Positions 36,207 to 44,166 of a stretch of DNA of 64,000 nt are shown here, one piece after another. The number at the start of each line of letters is the position of its first letter. The stretch's first letter is position 1. A program made the position numbers and the translations under genes. The DNA comes from Pedobacter miscanthi. GTDB taxonomy: Bacteria; Bacteroidota; Bacteroidia; Sphingobacteriales; Sphingobacteriaceae. The stretch is taken from assembly GCF_003315595.1 (NCBI RefSeq), contig NZ_QNQU01000002.1, forward strand, positions 248,001 to 312,000. Direction: 5' to 3'. The notes beneath the pieces are model-generated. The model was not told the origin of the DNA and ran no database searches. It saw only the letters and a list, made by a program, of their open reading frames with translations.

Positions 36207-36539
36207 TTATTCTGAGCATAAGTTAAGCCCGATTATGGAGATAATAAGGGTCAGCAAGAAGAACACCCTTCCAAAACTAACCGGCTCTTTAAATACGATA
36301 ATCCCGGCCAAAACCGCTCCGGCAGTCCCAATACCGGTCCAAACGGCATAAGAACTACCAATGGGCAGTTGTTGAACAGCCCTGGATAACAGTAATAAAC
36401 TAATTACCAGGCTAAGCATAAACCCACCTAACCAGCAGTAGAAAGCCATTCCTTCGGACACCCTCAATTTGCCAAGGCAAAATGCGAATAATACTTCAAA
36501 AAGACCCGCAGTTATCAAAAATATCCAATTCCAGTTCAT
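36207..36539 (-). CDS. SMR family small exporter, Gdx/SugE-like
   Basis: A 110-residue protein with four membrane helices, started at the ATG at 36539 (MNWNWIFLITAGLFEVLFAF); the frame extends four codons more. The essential membrane Glu is in the first helix (GLFEV), and GSSYAVWTGIGTAGAVLAGI is the SMR signature in its Gdx/SugE form. Gdx-type members export guanidinium, others quaternary ammonium compounds. There is no guanidine riboswitch visible upstream; instead two GGTACAGA words lie at 36615 and 36639, pointing to control by the neighbouring MocR regulator. Confidence 0.9.
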   Translation of the reverse strand: MNWNWIFLITAGLFEVLFAFCLGKLRVSEGMAFYCWLGGFMLSLVISLLLLSRAVQQLPIGSSYAVWTGIGTAGAVLAGIIVFKEPVSFGRVFFLLTLIISIIGLNLCSE

Positions 36540-36614
36540 GAAAACACCCATTATATAAAGTCATGGTTAGTACCATTGCTTAACAAAAATATTCCATTCA
36601 ACTGTCAAATAACT

Positions 36615-36647
36615 GGTACAGACCATGAAATACCGAAGGGTACAGAT
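36615..36647 (+). promoter_or_regulatory. Two GGTACAGA words upstream of the SMR gene
   Basis: GGTACAGA (36615-36622) and GGTACAGAT (36639-36647), direct repeats 24 bases apart start to start. They lie between the SMR gene start and the end of the MocR gene. Direct repeats are the usual MocR operator form. Confidence 0.5.
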
Positions 36648-36648
36648 G

Positions 36649-38055
36649 CTATCGTAATCGCTGGCCGACAAGCCGAATGGCCTCAATCCGTTTTGGAGAA
36701 AAGGTGTCAGCAATGACAACCCTGAAATACTTGTTAAAAGTATCCATAAAAGAGAAGGTGTATCCAGGTGTGAACCTTACTCCGATTTTTTCACACTGAT
36801 CATAGAAATAGCCCATATCGACTTTGTCTGGCATTTTTACCCACACATTATAACCACCACAAGGCGTTACAATACAAGTGTTTTCAGGAAAATGTGTAGC
36901 AATTAAATTAATTGCGAAATAAGCATTTTTGGCTAACTGCATCCTGAAAGCCCTCACATGCCGGTCATAGGTACTACCAGTAACCAGTCGATTGACAGTT
37001 TCCTGATAAAGCGGAGATACCGTACTTCCTAAAGTGAATTTTATCTGCTCTGCACGTTCCACAAACTTTCCTGCATTAAGCCATCCAAGCCTTATTCCCG
37101 GGGCAAGTGTTTTTGCGTATGATGCATAAGTCAAAACCAGTCCGCTGTCATCGAAGCTTTTAATGGTGGTTGGCCTGTGTCCCTGAAAATGCAGGTCGCC
37201 ATAGATATCGTTCTCGATAACTGCCACATTGTGGAGTCTTGCAATTGCCAACAGCGTTATCTTTTGATCGTCCGTCAATATTATTCCCGTAGGGTTATGG
37301 AAGTTTGGTGTTACAATAACTGCTTTAACAGCATTTTTTTCACAGGCTTTCCTAAATAAGTCTGTATCAAAACCGTTATCCGGGTCGACAGGAATCTCAA
37401 TTACCTTTAGCTTTAAAACCCTTATAACTTCCAATATTGAAAATACACAAGGGCTTTCTACCGCTACAACGTCCCCCGTATCACAAATTGCCGTTAATGC
37501 AATATATAATGCCTGCAATGCACCATCTGTGATCACCAATTCATCCGGATGAAAGCTTGTTTGATAACCAGCAGCCCGCCTAACAATATTATCTTTTAGT
37601 GCAGGTAAACCGTTCGAAGGATAATAGCGTAATAATCCGGCCCCCTGCTCCCTAATTACTTGTTGCATGGTACGCAGCAACAACTTTTGCGGTATCAATA
37701 AATCGCCGGGAGCTGCCACATTAAACTCAGAGATTTTCCGTCCGATTCTCAGCGAGGTTGTAAGCGCTAGATGATCTTTAAATATGGCATCCCTGACTAT
37801 TGGAAGATGTTTGGACTTTACGATCCCAGTTTCTTTATATGCCCTGTTGCTGACATAATATCCGGATTTTGGCACGCTCTCCACTAACCCGTTTATTATA
37901 AGATACTCGTAGCCATCCTGCACGGTACTGATACTAATATGGTACCGCTCTTTTATTTCCCGTACAGATGGCAACTTATGTCCTGGCTTGAAAAGCCCGT
38001 CTTTGATGTTTTTTTCAATAACGGTAGTGAATACCTCGAACCTATATGCCTTCAT
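36649..38055 (-). CDS. MocR-type regulator: GntR winged helix fused to class I aminotransferase
   Basis: A 468-residue fusion. Residues about 1-72 are a GntR winged helix (GLFKPGHKLPSVREIKERYH, TVQDGYEYLIINGLVE). Residues about 100-465 are a fold-type I aminotransferase with TPNFHNPTG, ENDIYGDLHF, and the PLP lysine in SYAKTLAPGIRLGW. MocR proteins sense PLP or a PLP-amino acid adduct and regulate vitamin B6, GABA, or efflux genes. This one is divergent from dxs and its first codon overlaps an ATCTGTA word, suggesting autoregulation. The near neighbours (SMR exporter and GNAT) carry the same word, so it may control these too. Confidence 0.92.
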   Translation of the reverse strand: MKAYRFEVFTTVIEKNIKDGLFKPGHKLPSVREIKERYHISISTVQDGYEYLIINGLVESVPKSGYYVSNRAYKETGIVKSKHLPIVRDAIFKDHLALTTSLRIGRKISEFNVAAPGDLLIPQKLLLRTMQQVIREQGAGLLRYYPSNGLPALKDNIVRRAAGYQTSFHPDELVITDGALQALYIALTAICDTGDVVAVESPCVFSILEVIRVLKLKVIEIPVDPDNGFDTDLFRKACEKNAVKAVIVTPNFHNPTGIILTDDQKITLLAIARLHNVAVIENDIYGDLHFQGHRPTTIKSFDDSGLVLTYASYAKTLAPGIRLGWLNAGKFVERAEQIKFTLGSTVSPLYQETVNRLVTGSTYDRHVRAFRMQLAKNAYFAINLIATHFPENTCIVTPCGGYNVWVKMPDKVDMGYFYDQCEKIGVRFTPGYTFSFMDTFNKYFRVVIADTFSPKRIEAIRLVGQRLR

Positions 38056-38092
38056 CTGTATTGGTTTTTTTTATATGTACTGTATCTGTACC
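38054..38092 (-). promoter_or_regulatory. Two MocR-type words between mocR-like gene and dxs
   Basis: ATCTGTA (38054-38060) and ATCTGTACC (38084-38092), i.e. TACAGAT and GGTACAGAT on the minus strand, 30 bases apart. The second ends 17 bases before the dxs -7 box at 38109, where a regulator would replace the missing -33 element. Confidence 0.5.
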
Positions 38093-38108
38093 GCAAATTT
38101 AATACTTT

Positions 38109-38116
38109 TAATTTTG
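38109..38116 (+). promoter_or_regulatory. -7 box of dxs
   Basis: TAATTTTG matches TAnnTTTG and lies 15 bases before the dxs ATG (38131). No TTG -33 element is present at the expected distance; the MocR-type word is there instead. Confidence 0.5.
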
Positions 38117-38130
38117 GGAAAAATAATGAA

Positions 38131-40044
38131 ATGGCCCTAAGTTATAATATTGATACACCCCAGGAGTTAAGAACCCTGCCCATATCTTCGTTAGCGGATT
38201 TTTGTGAAGAACTGCGTTTTTCCCTGATTGACAATATTTCATTAAACGGAGGCCATTTTAGTTCAAACCTGGGTGTTGTTGAGCTTACCGTAGCATTGCA
38301 TTACGTATTCAATACACCAGAGGACAAACTTGTTTGGGATGTTGGGCATCAGGCGTATCCGCATAAACTTTTAACAGGGAGGAAAAGCCTCTTCCACACT
38401 AACAGACGACAGGGAGGAATCAGTGGTTTTCCTTGCATGGAAGAAAGCGAGTTTGATGCTTTTGGCACCGGACATTCTTCAACATCAATTTCGGCCATTT
38501 TGGGTATGGCTTGTGCAGCGAGGTACCGGAATGAACTAAACCGGCAACACATCGCTGTAATAGGCGACGGAGCATTGACTGCAGGATTGGCATTTGAAGG
38601 GTTGAACAATGCTGGGTTTGAAAAAGCCAATATGCTCATTGTCCTAAACGACAATAATATGTCGATTGATCCCAATACAGGGGCACTACAAAGTTACCTT
38701 ACGGAATTGACCGCCGGCAAACAGTATAATGCGCTGAAATCACGCATTAAAAGATTATTGTTACTTATCGGCCAGGATAACAATTGGCCTCTTGCGAAAA
38801 TCAGGCAGCTTGAAAAAATTATTAAAGCTGGTATTTTAGATTATAGTAATTTCTTTGAAGCTTTGGATATTCGGTATTTCGGGCCTGTAGATGGACACGA
38901 TATTCAAAAGCTAATTAGCATCCTCGAAAAGCTGAAGGATATACCAGGCCCAAAAATACTGCATTGCGTAACGGTCAAAGGTAAAGGATATCTGCCAGCG
39001 GTCACAGATAAGGCGAACTGGCACGCCACGGGTAAGTTTAACAGGCAATCAGGTGTGAGATTACAAGATGAAAAACAACATGGTATTAAAACTTTCCAGG
39101 AAGTGTTCGGTGACACATTGTTAAAACTTGCCCGAAAAAACAAACGTATTATTGCCATCACCCCCGCTATGTTATCAGGAAGTGCCCTGACAACAATGAA
39201 GAAGGAAATGCCGGACCGTGTTTTTGATGTAGGGATCACAGAGCAACATGCCGTTACCTTTTCTGCTGGCCTGGCAGCAGACGGATTGATACCATTTTGT
39301 ACGATATACTCTACTTTTTTACAGCGAGCCTATGATCAGGTTATCCACGACGCTGCGCTCCAAAAGTTAAATATCGTTTTCTGCATCGACCGGGCAGGAG
39401 TAGTTGGTCCTGACGGACCAACACATCATGGTGCTTTTGATATATCTTTTCTGCGATGTGTGCCCAATATTATCGGTGCCTCCCCAATTGACCTGGAAGA
39501 TTTCAAAAATCTTCTTTACACTGCGCAAGATAAAAAGGAACATGGCCCTTTTGCTATCCGTTACCCTAAAGGCATTGGAATAGCCCAGGATACCAATTCT
39601 GCATTTATGAAACTGGAAATAGGAAAAGGCAGAAAGATCAGGGATGGTGAACACATTGCTATACTTTCCCTTGGTCCGGTTGGGCAATATGCAATAGAAG
39701 CATGTAAGGAGCTGGCGTTGGAGCAAATAGAAGTAGCACACTACGATCTGCGGTTCTTCAAACCGCTTGATGAAAAGATTTTGCACCAGGTATTCCAAAA
39801 ATTTTCAGTCGTCGTCACCATCGAAGACGGCAGTATTACCGGAGGTGTGGGTAGCGGCGTAATGGAATTTATGGTAGAGCACGGATATTCACCAGTCCTA
39901 AAACGCCTGGGATTACCAGACACATTTGCCTCCCAAGGCACACAGCAGCAAATACATGAACAGTATGGGTATGACAAAAAATCGATCATTGGGCTAATCA
40001 AAAAACTGCACCATAACTTTTCAATTATCAACAGTAAGAAATAA
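38131..40044 (+). CDS. dxs: 1-deoxy-D-xylulose-5-phosphate synthase
   Basis: A 637-residue thiamine-diphosphate enzyme that condenses pyruvate and glyceraldehyde 3-phosphate to DXP, precursor of isoprenoids, the thiamine thiazole and (in some bacteria) vitamin B6. The start at 38131 gives the family N terminus; an upstream open frame to 37939 is only the shadow of the divergent gene. Visible marks are SSNLGVVELTVALHYVF, VGHQAYPHKLLTGR, the ThDP motif GDG (145-147) to NDNN (173-176), the activating Glu 371 in GITEQHAVTFSAG and DRAGVVGPDGPTHHGAFD. It is divergent from a MocR regulator and followed 27 bases later by an SDR. It may be an accessory copy; whether another dxs exists cannot be seen. 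Confidence 0.93.
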   Translation: MALSYNIDTPQELRTLPISSLADFCEELRFSLIDNISLNGGHFSSNLGVVELTVALHYVFNTPEDKLVWDVGHQAYPHKLLTGRKSLFHTNRRQGGISGFPCMEESEFDAFGTGHSSTSISAILGMACAARYRNELNRQHIAVIGDGALTAGLAFEGLNNAGFEKANMLIVLNDNNMSIDPNTGALQSYLTELTAGKQYNALKSRIKRLLLLIGQDNNWPLAKIRQLEKIIKAGILDYSNFFEALDIRYFGPVDGHDIQKLISILEKLKDIPGPKILHCVTVKGKGYLPAVTDKANWHATGKFNRQSGVRLQDEKQHGIKTFQEVFGDTLLKLARKNKRIIAITPAMLSGSALTTMKKEMPDRVFDVGITEQHAVTFSAGLAADGLIPFCTIYSTFLQRAYDQVIHDAALQKLNIVFCIDRAGVVGPDGPTHHGAFDISFLRCVPNIIGASPIDLEDFKNLLYTAQDKKEHGPFAIRYPKGIGIAQDTNSAFMKLEIGKGRKIRDGEHIAILSLGPVGQYAIEACKELALEQIEVAHYDLRFFKPLDEKILHQVFQKFSVVVTIEDGSITGGVGSGVMEFMVEHGYSPVLKRLGLPDTFASQGTQQQIHEQYGYDKKSIIGLIKKLHHNFSIINSKK

Positions 40045-40071
40045 GTTCAATCACTCTTTTAACTAATTATT

Positions 40072-40794
40072 ATGAAAACAGTGCTCATTAGTGGGGGTAA
40101 CAGGGGCATTGGCCTGGAAACCGCCAAAAAATTTTCAAAACATGGCTACATTGTGTTTTTAGGAGTCCGTAGTCATGAAAATGGGCTTATCGCCAGTCAT
40201 GAACTGGAAAGGTTAGGCTTTAAAAATATCATTCCGCTCTTGCTTGACATTACCATCGAAAAATCCGTGAAGGAGGCCTGCAAATTTATTGGGCAACATA
40301 CTTTCTGTTTAGATGTCCTGATCAATAATGCCGGTATCCGTGGTCAGCAGCCTCAACCCCCAACATCCGTTGATATAGATAGCATCAGGTCAATTTTTGC
40401 AACGAACCTGTTCGGGACTATTGTCCTTACACAAGCAGCAATGCCCTTATTAAAAAAATCTAATGCTCCCCGGATTGTAAACGTTTCAAGTGAACTGGCA
40501 TCGCTCACCCTCCACGATAATGAACACTGGAAATTCTACAGCTTCAAAGATGCAGGTTATGGACCTTCAAAAACTGCCCTGAACGCGTATACCGTAATGC
40601 TGGCATATGAATTACGGGATACAGCATTTAAAATAAATGCAGTTGATCCGGGATATACAGCAACAGAATTTAACGGATTTAAAGGTACCGGGGATGTAAG
40701 CGATGCAGCTGACCTGATTTTTAAATATGCAACACTTGATCAGTCTGGGCCTACTGGGCAGTTTCATAGCAAAGAAGGCCAATTGCCATGGTAA
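40072..40794 (+). CDS. SDR family oxidoreductase, dxs-linked
   Basis: A 240-residue short-chain dehydrogenase with VLISGGNRGIGLETAKKFSK, LDVLINNAGIRG, NVSSELASL and YGPSKTALNAYTVMLAYEL (Tyr and Lys of the active site), then VDPGYTATEFNGFKG. The pattern resembles carbonyl-reductase-like SDRs. It follows dxs by 27 bases and probably shares its transcript. Its stop codon abuts the degraded tenA sequence on the other strand, which suggests that this dxs-SDR block arrived at or rearranged onto the end of the thi operon. Confidence 0.92.
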   Translation: MKTVLISGGNRGIGLETAKKFSKHGYIVFLGVRSHENGLIASHELERLGFKNIIPLLLDITIEKSVKEACKFIGQHTFCLDVLINNAGIRGQQPQPPTSVDIDSIRSIFATNLFGTIVLTQAAMPLLKKSNAPRIVNVSSELASLTLHDNEHWKFYSFKDAGYGPSKTALNAYTVMLAYELRDTAFKINAVDPGYTATEFNGFKGTGDVSDAADLIFKYATLDQSGPTGQFHSKEGQLPW

Positions 40795-41307
40795 TCCGGG
40801 GCGAAGCTAGCCGGACTCCAATTGCAAATTCGTCTCCGCCGTATGTGTCTATCAATTTTTGGTAAGGGTTATGCTGCACAATTTGGTTTTGATAGCTGTG
40901 GTCGCCCACAGCATTTTAAATCCAGGGACTCCTCAAGCACGGCAGCCATACGGATTTCTGCATAAGCAAGCGATGCTTTCCAAAAAATAAAAGTAGTGAT
41001 CATAGGTCCGTTGTGCAACTCCATTGCCAATTATGCCAAAGTGTTAAAATAATAACTGTGCAAATGGTTTTCTGCCATTACTGCATTCTGGGTGAAGTGG
41101 ATAAAAGCCAATGGATCCCCTGGTTTACTACGCAGCGCTGCGATCAGGGCAAGCACTTTACTAAAATTCCAGGCAGGAATCCTGCACGATATAAAATTGG
41201 AATTTTTCTCCTCCGATGTGACACCTATCAATTCGGTAATAAAGGGCATCTTTGTTATTTTTCTGAATGGGTACAATTGCCTTCCATACCCTTTCAGACC
41301 ACTTCAT
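40795..41307 (-). pseudogene. tenA: Degraded tenA (thiaminase II / aminopyrimidine hydrolase)
   Basis: The remnant begins with ATG at 41307, inside the last codons of thiD (MKWSERVWKAIVPI), then moves through several frames: KITKMPFITELI, FSKVLALIAALRSKPGDPLA, FIHFTQNAVMAENHLHSYYF, then a region with LPC ... PWI, an in-frame stop and AVGDHSYQNQ, and finally NPYQKLIDTYGGDEFA. All are recognisable TenA segments in the right order (the last matches the conserved NPY...IDTYG..EF end). At least three frame changes and a stop make it non-functional. Sequence similarity ends at the SDR stop codon. TenA hydrolyses aminopyrimidine for thiamine salvage. Confidence 0.8.
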
Positions 41308-42127
41308 GTTTAACAAGTTTTTTAGGGTTGAAAAAATGATTTAACGGCCCGTTGCCTTTTCCTGTCCTCACATCTATTCCCCCGGATATCGCCTGATGCA
41401 CATAAGTTTGTCCCAATTGCACAGCTTCATGAAGGTCTTTGCCCAGAGCTAAATAACTTGCGATGGCACAGGACAAGGTACATCCCGAACCATGGGTATT
41501 ACGAGTGGTAAACTTTTCAAATTCAAAAGTGTTTACCCGGCCTTTATCATCAAAATACAGGGAGGTGATTGTTGGGCCGTCCATGTGTCCCCCTTTCAGC
41601 AAAAGGTGCCTGCATCCCAATTTTAGTATCTTCTCGCCTGCGGTGTACATATCTTTTAATGTCTTCACTTTGGTTTTCGCCAATATTGCAGCTTCATCCA
41701 TATTGGGCGTGATAAGCAATGATATTGGAAACAATTGTTTGATGATGGCTGCTACTGTTTCTTCCTCTATCAATTTGTCTCCACTTGAAGCAACCATTAC
41801 AGGATCAAAGACAATGGGAGTGCCAGGATATTTCTTTAATGTTGCTGCGATTGTATTGACAAGTTCGGTGGTGTGAACCATTCCGATTTTAATTGCCTGT
41901 GGAAAAATATCATCCAAAACCGTTTCTATTTGTTCTTTTATCGCTACGGTAGGGATTGGATATATTGCACTGACGCCTTGTGTATTTTGCACCGGTAAGG
42001 CGGTAAGTACGGAGGTGGAATAACAGCCCAGGGCAGAGGCTGTTTTTATATCTGCCTGTATGCCTGCTCCGCCGCTTCCATCAAAACCTGCAATGGTCAT
42101 GACAGAGGGATAACTATATTTTTTCAT
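41294..42127 (-). CDS. thiD: Hydroxymethylpyrimidine/phosphomethylpyrimidine kinase
   Basis: A 277-residue ribokinase-family enzyme that phosphorylates HMP to HMP-P and HMP-PP for thiamine. Marks: SVMTIAGFDGSGGAGIQADI at the N terminus, VFDPVMVASSGDKL, LITPNMDEAAIL, HLLLKGGHM, and the catalytic TRNTHGSGCTLSCAIASYLA. It overlaps thiE by four bases (ATGA) and the tenA remnant by 14, so the genes formed one operon. It is intact. Confidence 0.95.
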   Translation of the reverse strand: MKKYSYPSVMTIAGFDGSGGAGIQADIKTASALGCYSTSVLTALPVQNTQGVSAIYPIPTVAIKEQIETVLDDIFPQAIKIGMVHTTELVNTIAATLKKYPGTPIVFDPVMVASSGDKLIEEETVAAIIKQLFPISLLITPNMDEAAILAKTKVKTLKDMYTAGEKILKLGCRHLLLKGGHMDGPTITSLYFDDKGRVNTFEFEKFTTRNTHGSGCTLSCAIASYLALGKDLHEAVQLGQTYVHQAISGGIDVRTGKGNGPLNHFFNPKKLVKHEVV

Positions 42128-42759
42128 TTTGGTTTTATTATAGCTTCTTTAAGTTGATAGGCTGCTTTTTGCGGATCCTCGGCACTGCAAATCGCTGAAA
42201 TAACAGCAATGCAGTCGGCGCCAGCATTCATTACTTCCCTTACATTCCCAGTACCGATCCCGCCAATAGCAATAAGGGGTTTTGTTGTAAGCTGCCTGAT
42301 TGTTTCGATGCCTTTTAATCCCCAGCTGTTCACGGTATCGGTTTTGGTTGGGGTATCAAAAACCGGGCTTACAGCTAAATAATCGGCCGTGGCCGCTTCT
42401 TCGGTTTGAAGCTGGTGCAGGTATTCTACGGAATAGCCAATGCTCTGCCAGGAATGCCATGTTTTGCGTATTACCGTAGGTGGGATGTCGTTGCAACCCA
42501 CATGTATCCCAAAGGAATTGACCTGTTGTGCTACCTGCAAATTGTCGTTGATGACAAGGGGAATGTTATAGCTGTCCGTTAGTGTTTTCAACCGCCTGGC
42601 ACTTCGCAGGTAATCTTCCGTATTCAAATGCTTTTCCCTTAGCTGAACCATATCCACGCCGCCCAATATGGCTTCTTCCACTACCTTGAGCATGCCCAAT
42701 TTGCAATTGGCCTCAGAAACAACCAGATACAGTTTATAGGGGAACCTGGGATTATTCAT
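42124..42759 (-). CDS. thiE: Thiamine-phosphate synthase
   Basis: A 211-residue TIM-barrel enzyme joining HMP-PP and hydroxyethylthiazole phosphate into thiamine phosphate. Marks: DMVQLREKHLNTEDYLRSAR, LVINDNLQVAQQVNSFGIHV followed by GCND in place of the common GQxD, the phosphate loop LAVSPVFDTPTKTD (usual GPxFxTxTK), IAIGGIGTGN and ADCIAVISAI. The Gln to Cys change in the HLGQ motif and the Ser in place of Gly in GPxF are variations to note, otherwise the enzyme looks intact. Start overlaps the end of thiM by eight bases. Confidence 0.93.
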   Translation of the reverse strand: MNNPRFPYKLYLVVSEANCKLGMLKVVEEAILGGVDMVQLREKHLNTEDYLRSARRLKTLTDSYNIPLVINDNLQVAQQVNSFGIHVGCNDIPPTVIRKTWHSWQSIGYSVEYLHQLQTEEAATADYLAVSPVFDTPTKTDTVNSWGLKGIETIRQLTTKPLIAIGGIGTGNVREVMNAGADCIAVISAICSAEDPQKAAYQLKEAIIKPK

Positions 42760-43190
42760 TTTCGCTTAGTTTTAAAGTACCGGTGAATTCCTGCTCGGTA
42801 ATGTGGTAGGGTTTGCCTAAGATCTTAAATTGGGGCGTTCCCTGGCCTTTACCCTGTCTTTCTGCCACCTCTCCACATATACCCAAAAGGGCTATTGCGG
42901 AACAAATGGCCTGATAAACATCATCAATTAGCGCAATAAAATCCCCGGTCACCGCCGTGGAAAAACAACCCAGACCAATTACTTTTGTCATCAGGATATT
43001 TCCATTATAAATAAAAGCCTGCTTTCGGTAACCAACAATAATGTAGGTTTCTCCCGAAACACAAACAACACTTCCATATTTTCGCTGAAGCACTTGTGCC
43101 GCATGCCCGGCTTCACCGCTGTTTGCAGTACTGTAACGTCTTTAGTATGTACATCTTTGGCCTGGCAATAGCTTAAAAGGGCTATTTCCC
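42752..43190 (-). pseudogene. thiM: 5'-truncated, frameshifted thiM (hydroxyethylthiazole kinase)
   Basis: The 3' part reads RKYGSVVCVSGETYIIVGYR, GNILMTKVIGLGCFSTAVTG (the ThiM active-site Cys and GTGC-like loop) and IALLGICGEVAERQGKGQGT, clearly the C-terminal half of ThiM. Upstream homology (EIALLSYCQAKDVHTKD) is in a different frame, joining near 43125, and about 150 N-terminal codons are missing, replaced by the GNAT gene whose stop is at 43182. Its stop overlaps the thiE start, showing it once headed the operon. It can no longer make a working kinase for thiazole salvage. Confidence 0.8.
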
Positions 43191-43757
43191 AAGCGTAAAA
43201 TCCAGTATTACGATATTCCACGATTCCTCGCCATCGTTATAGTTGCCAATCGATTTAAAACCGGCTTTGTAGTGGGCCTTTAAAGACACCAGGTTACGGG
43301 ATGAAATTTCCGTAACACACAACTTATAATGGTTAGCTACCATCTTCTTTAAAGATTGATACAATTGGTTCATCAGGCCCAATCCCCTAAACTCTTCGTC
43401 CACACAAACCTGTCCACCGACCATAAACTCATAATCCGTTAATAGCCGTCCCTGGTATTGACAATTTTCAAACTGCGCAAACATAGGAGTCAAAGTTGGT
43501 AAATAGTATTGCATAGCGCTATTCATAGCCAGGCAATACCCAACAACTTTTCCATTATTTACTGCAATCATTTGAGGCATAACTGAAGCCATTGTATTTA
43601 ATATTTCCGTAGAATGTTCTGCAAAAAGAAATCCATCTTGCACCTGTTGTTCCTCACTCAGGTATTGTTTGTGGTTGCGTTTTTGAAGATCAACAATTTG
43701 GATAAAGTGTTCATCCGTAGATGCGGCCTGAAATATTATGTTCGCCAATTTTTTCAT
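43182..43757 (-). CDS. GNAT family N-acetyltransferase
   Basis: A 191-residue acetyltransferase. VGYCLAMNSAM is strand 3, QVCVDEEFRGLGLMNQLYQS holds the acetyl-CoA P-loop (RGLGL), and EISSRNLVSLKAHYKAGFKS the following helix with the typical final Gly-Phe. It starts with KKLANIIFQAASTDEHFIQI. It sits where the 5' end of thiM should be, on the same strand, and its promoter may now drive thiE and thiD. The substrate is unknown. Confidence 0.88.
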   Translation of the reverse strand: MKKLANIIFQAASTDEHFIQIVDLQKRNHKQYLSEEQQVQDGFLFAEHSTEILNTMASVMPQMIAVNNGKVVGYCLAMNSAMQYYLPTLTPMFAQFENCQYQGRLLTDYEFMVGGQVCVDEEFRGLGLMNQLYQSLKKMVANHYKLCVTEISSRNLVSLKAHYKAGFKSIGNYNDGEESWNIVILDFTLGK

Positions 43758-44166
43758 TATTAATTTTCCTTAATTAGGGATTTTCGTTTTATCGTTGCCA
43801 GTTACCAAAACTCCGTTTGGTTGATGATGGCTTTTTCCAGGATAACAGGAATGGAATTGCCTACACCCTAACGCGAAAATACCCGGGATTAATCAGGGCT
43901 GTCACATTACTTAGTGGGGCTGGTAAGCTATGGTACTTTTTTTTGTCATTCATTGTTGCAGGGAATTTTCTTCCGCAAAGTTTCCTCTTCACCAAAGCTA
44001 TGTGTATTATCCATATGCCAACTGATACAAGTTGTGAATTTTTAACCAGTACAGTTTTGCTGTATTGAAGCTATACCCACAACTGTATCGCTTAAACAGT
44101 TAGGTTCTGTATTGGCAAAGCCATACATTTCTTTGCTTTTTTTGTCGGGTTAAATCATATACCCAA
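43758..44166. other. Intergenic stretch between divergent GNAT and MFS genes
   Basis: No gene supported. Small stems TACAG-TTTTG-CTGTA (about 44051-44065) and AACTGT ... ACAGTT (about 44081-44101) lie in the promoter region of the MFS gene and could be regulatory sites. No TPP riboswitch pattern was recognised upstream of the thi genes. A 83-codon open frame at 43817 has no family match. Confidence 0.4.

Noticed and set aside
37939..38130. 64-codon extension in front of dxs
   Set aside because: It is the antisense shadow of the MocR gene start; the family N terminus begins at 38131.
43817..44068. 83-codon open frame between GNAT and MFS genes
   Set aside because: No family resemblance, no ribosome binding site, and it lies in the divergent promoter region.
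43182..44166. TPP riboswitch upstream of the thi genes
   Set aside because: No recognisable CTGAGA-type core was found on the minus strand; the original 5' end of the operon is missing.
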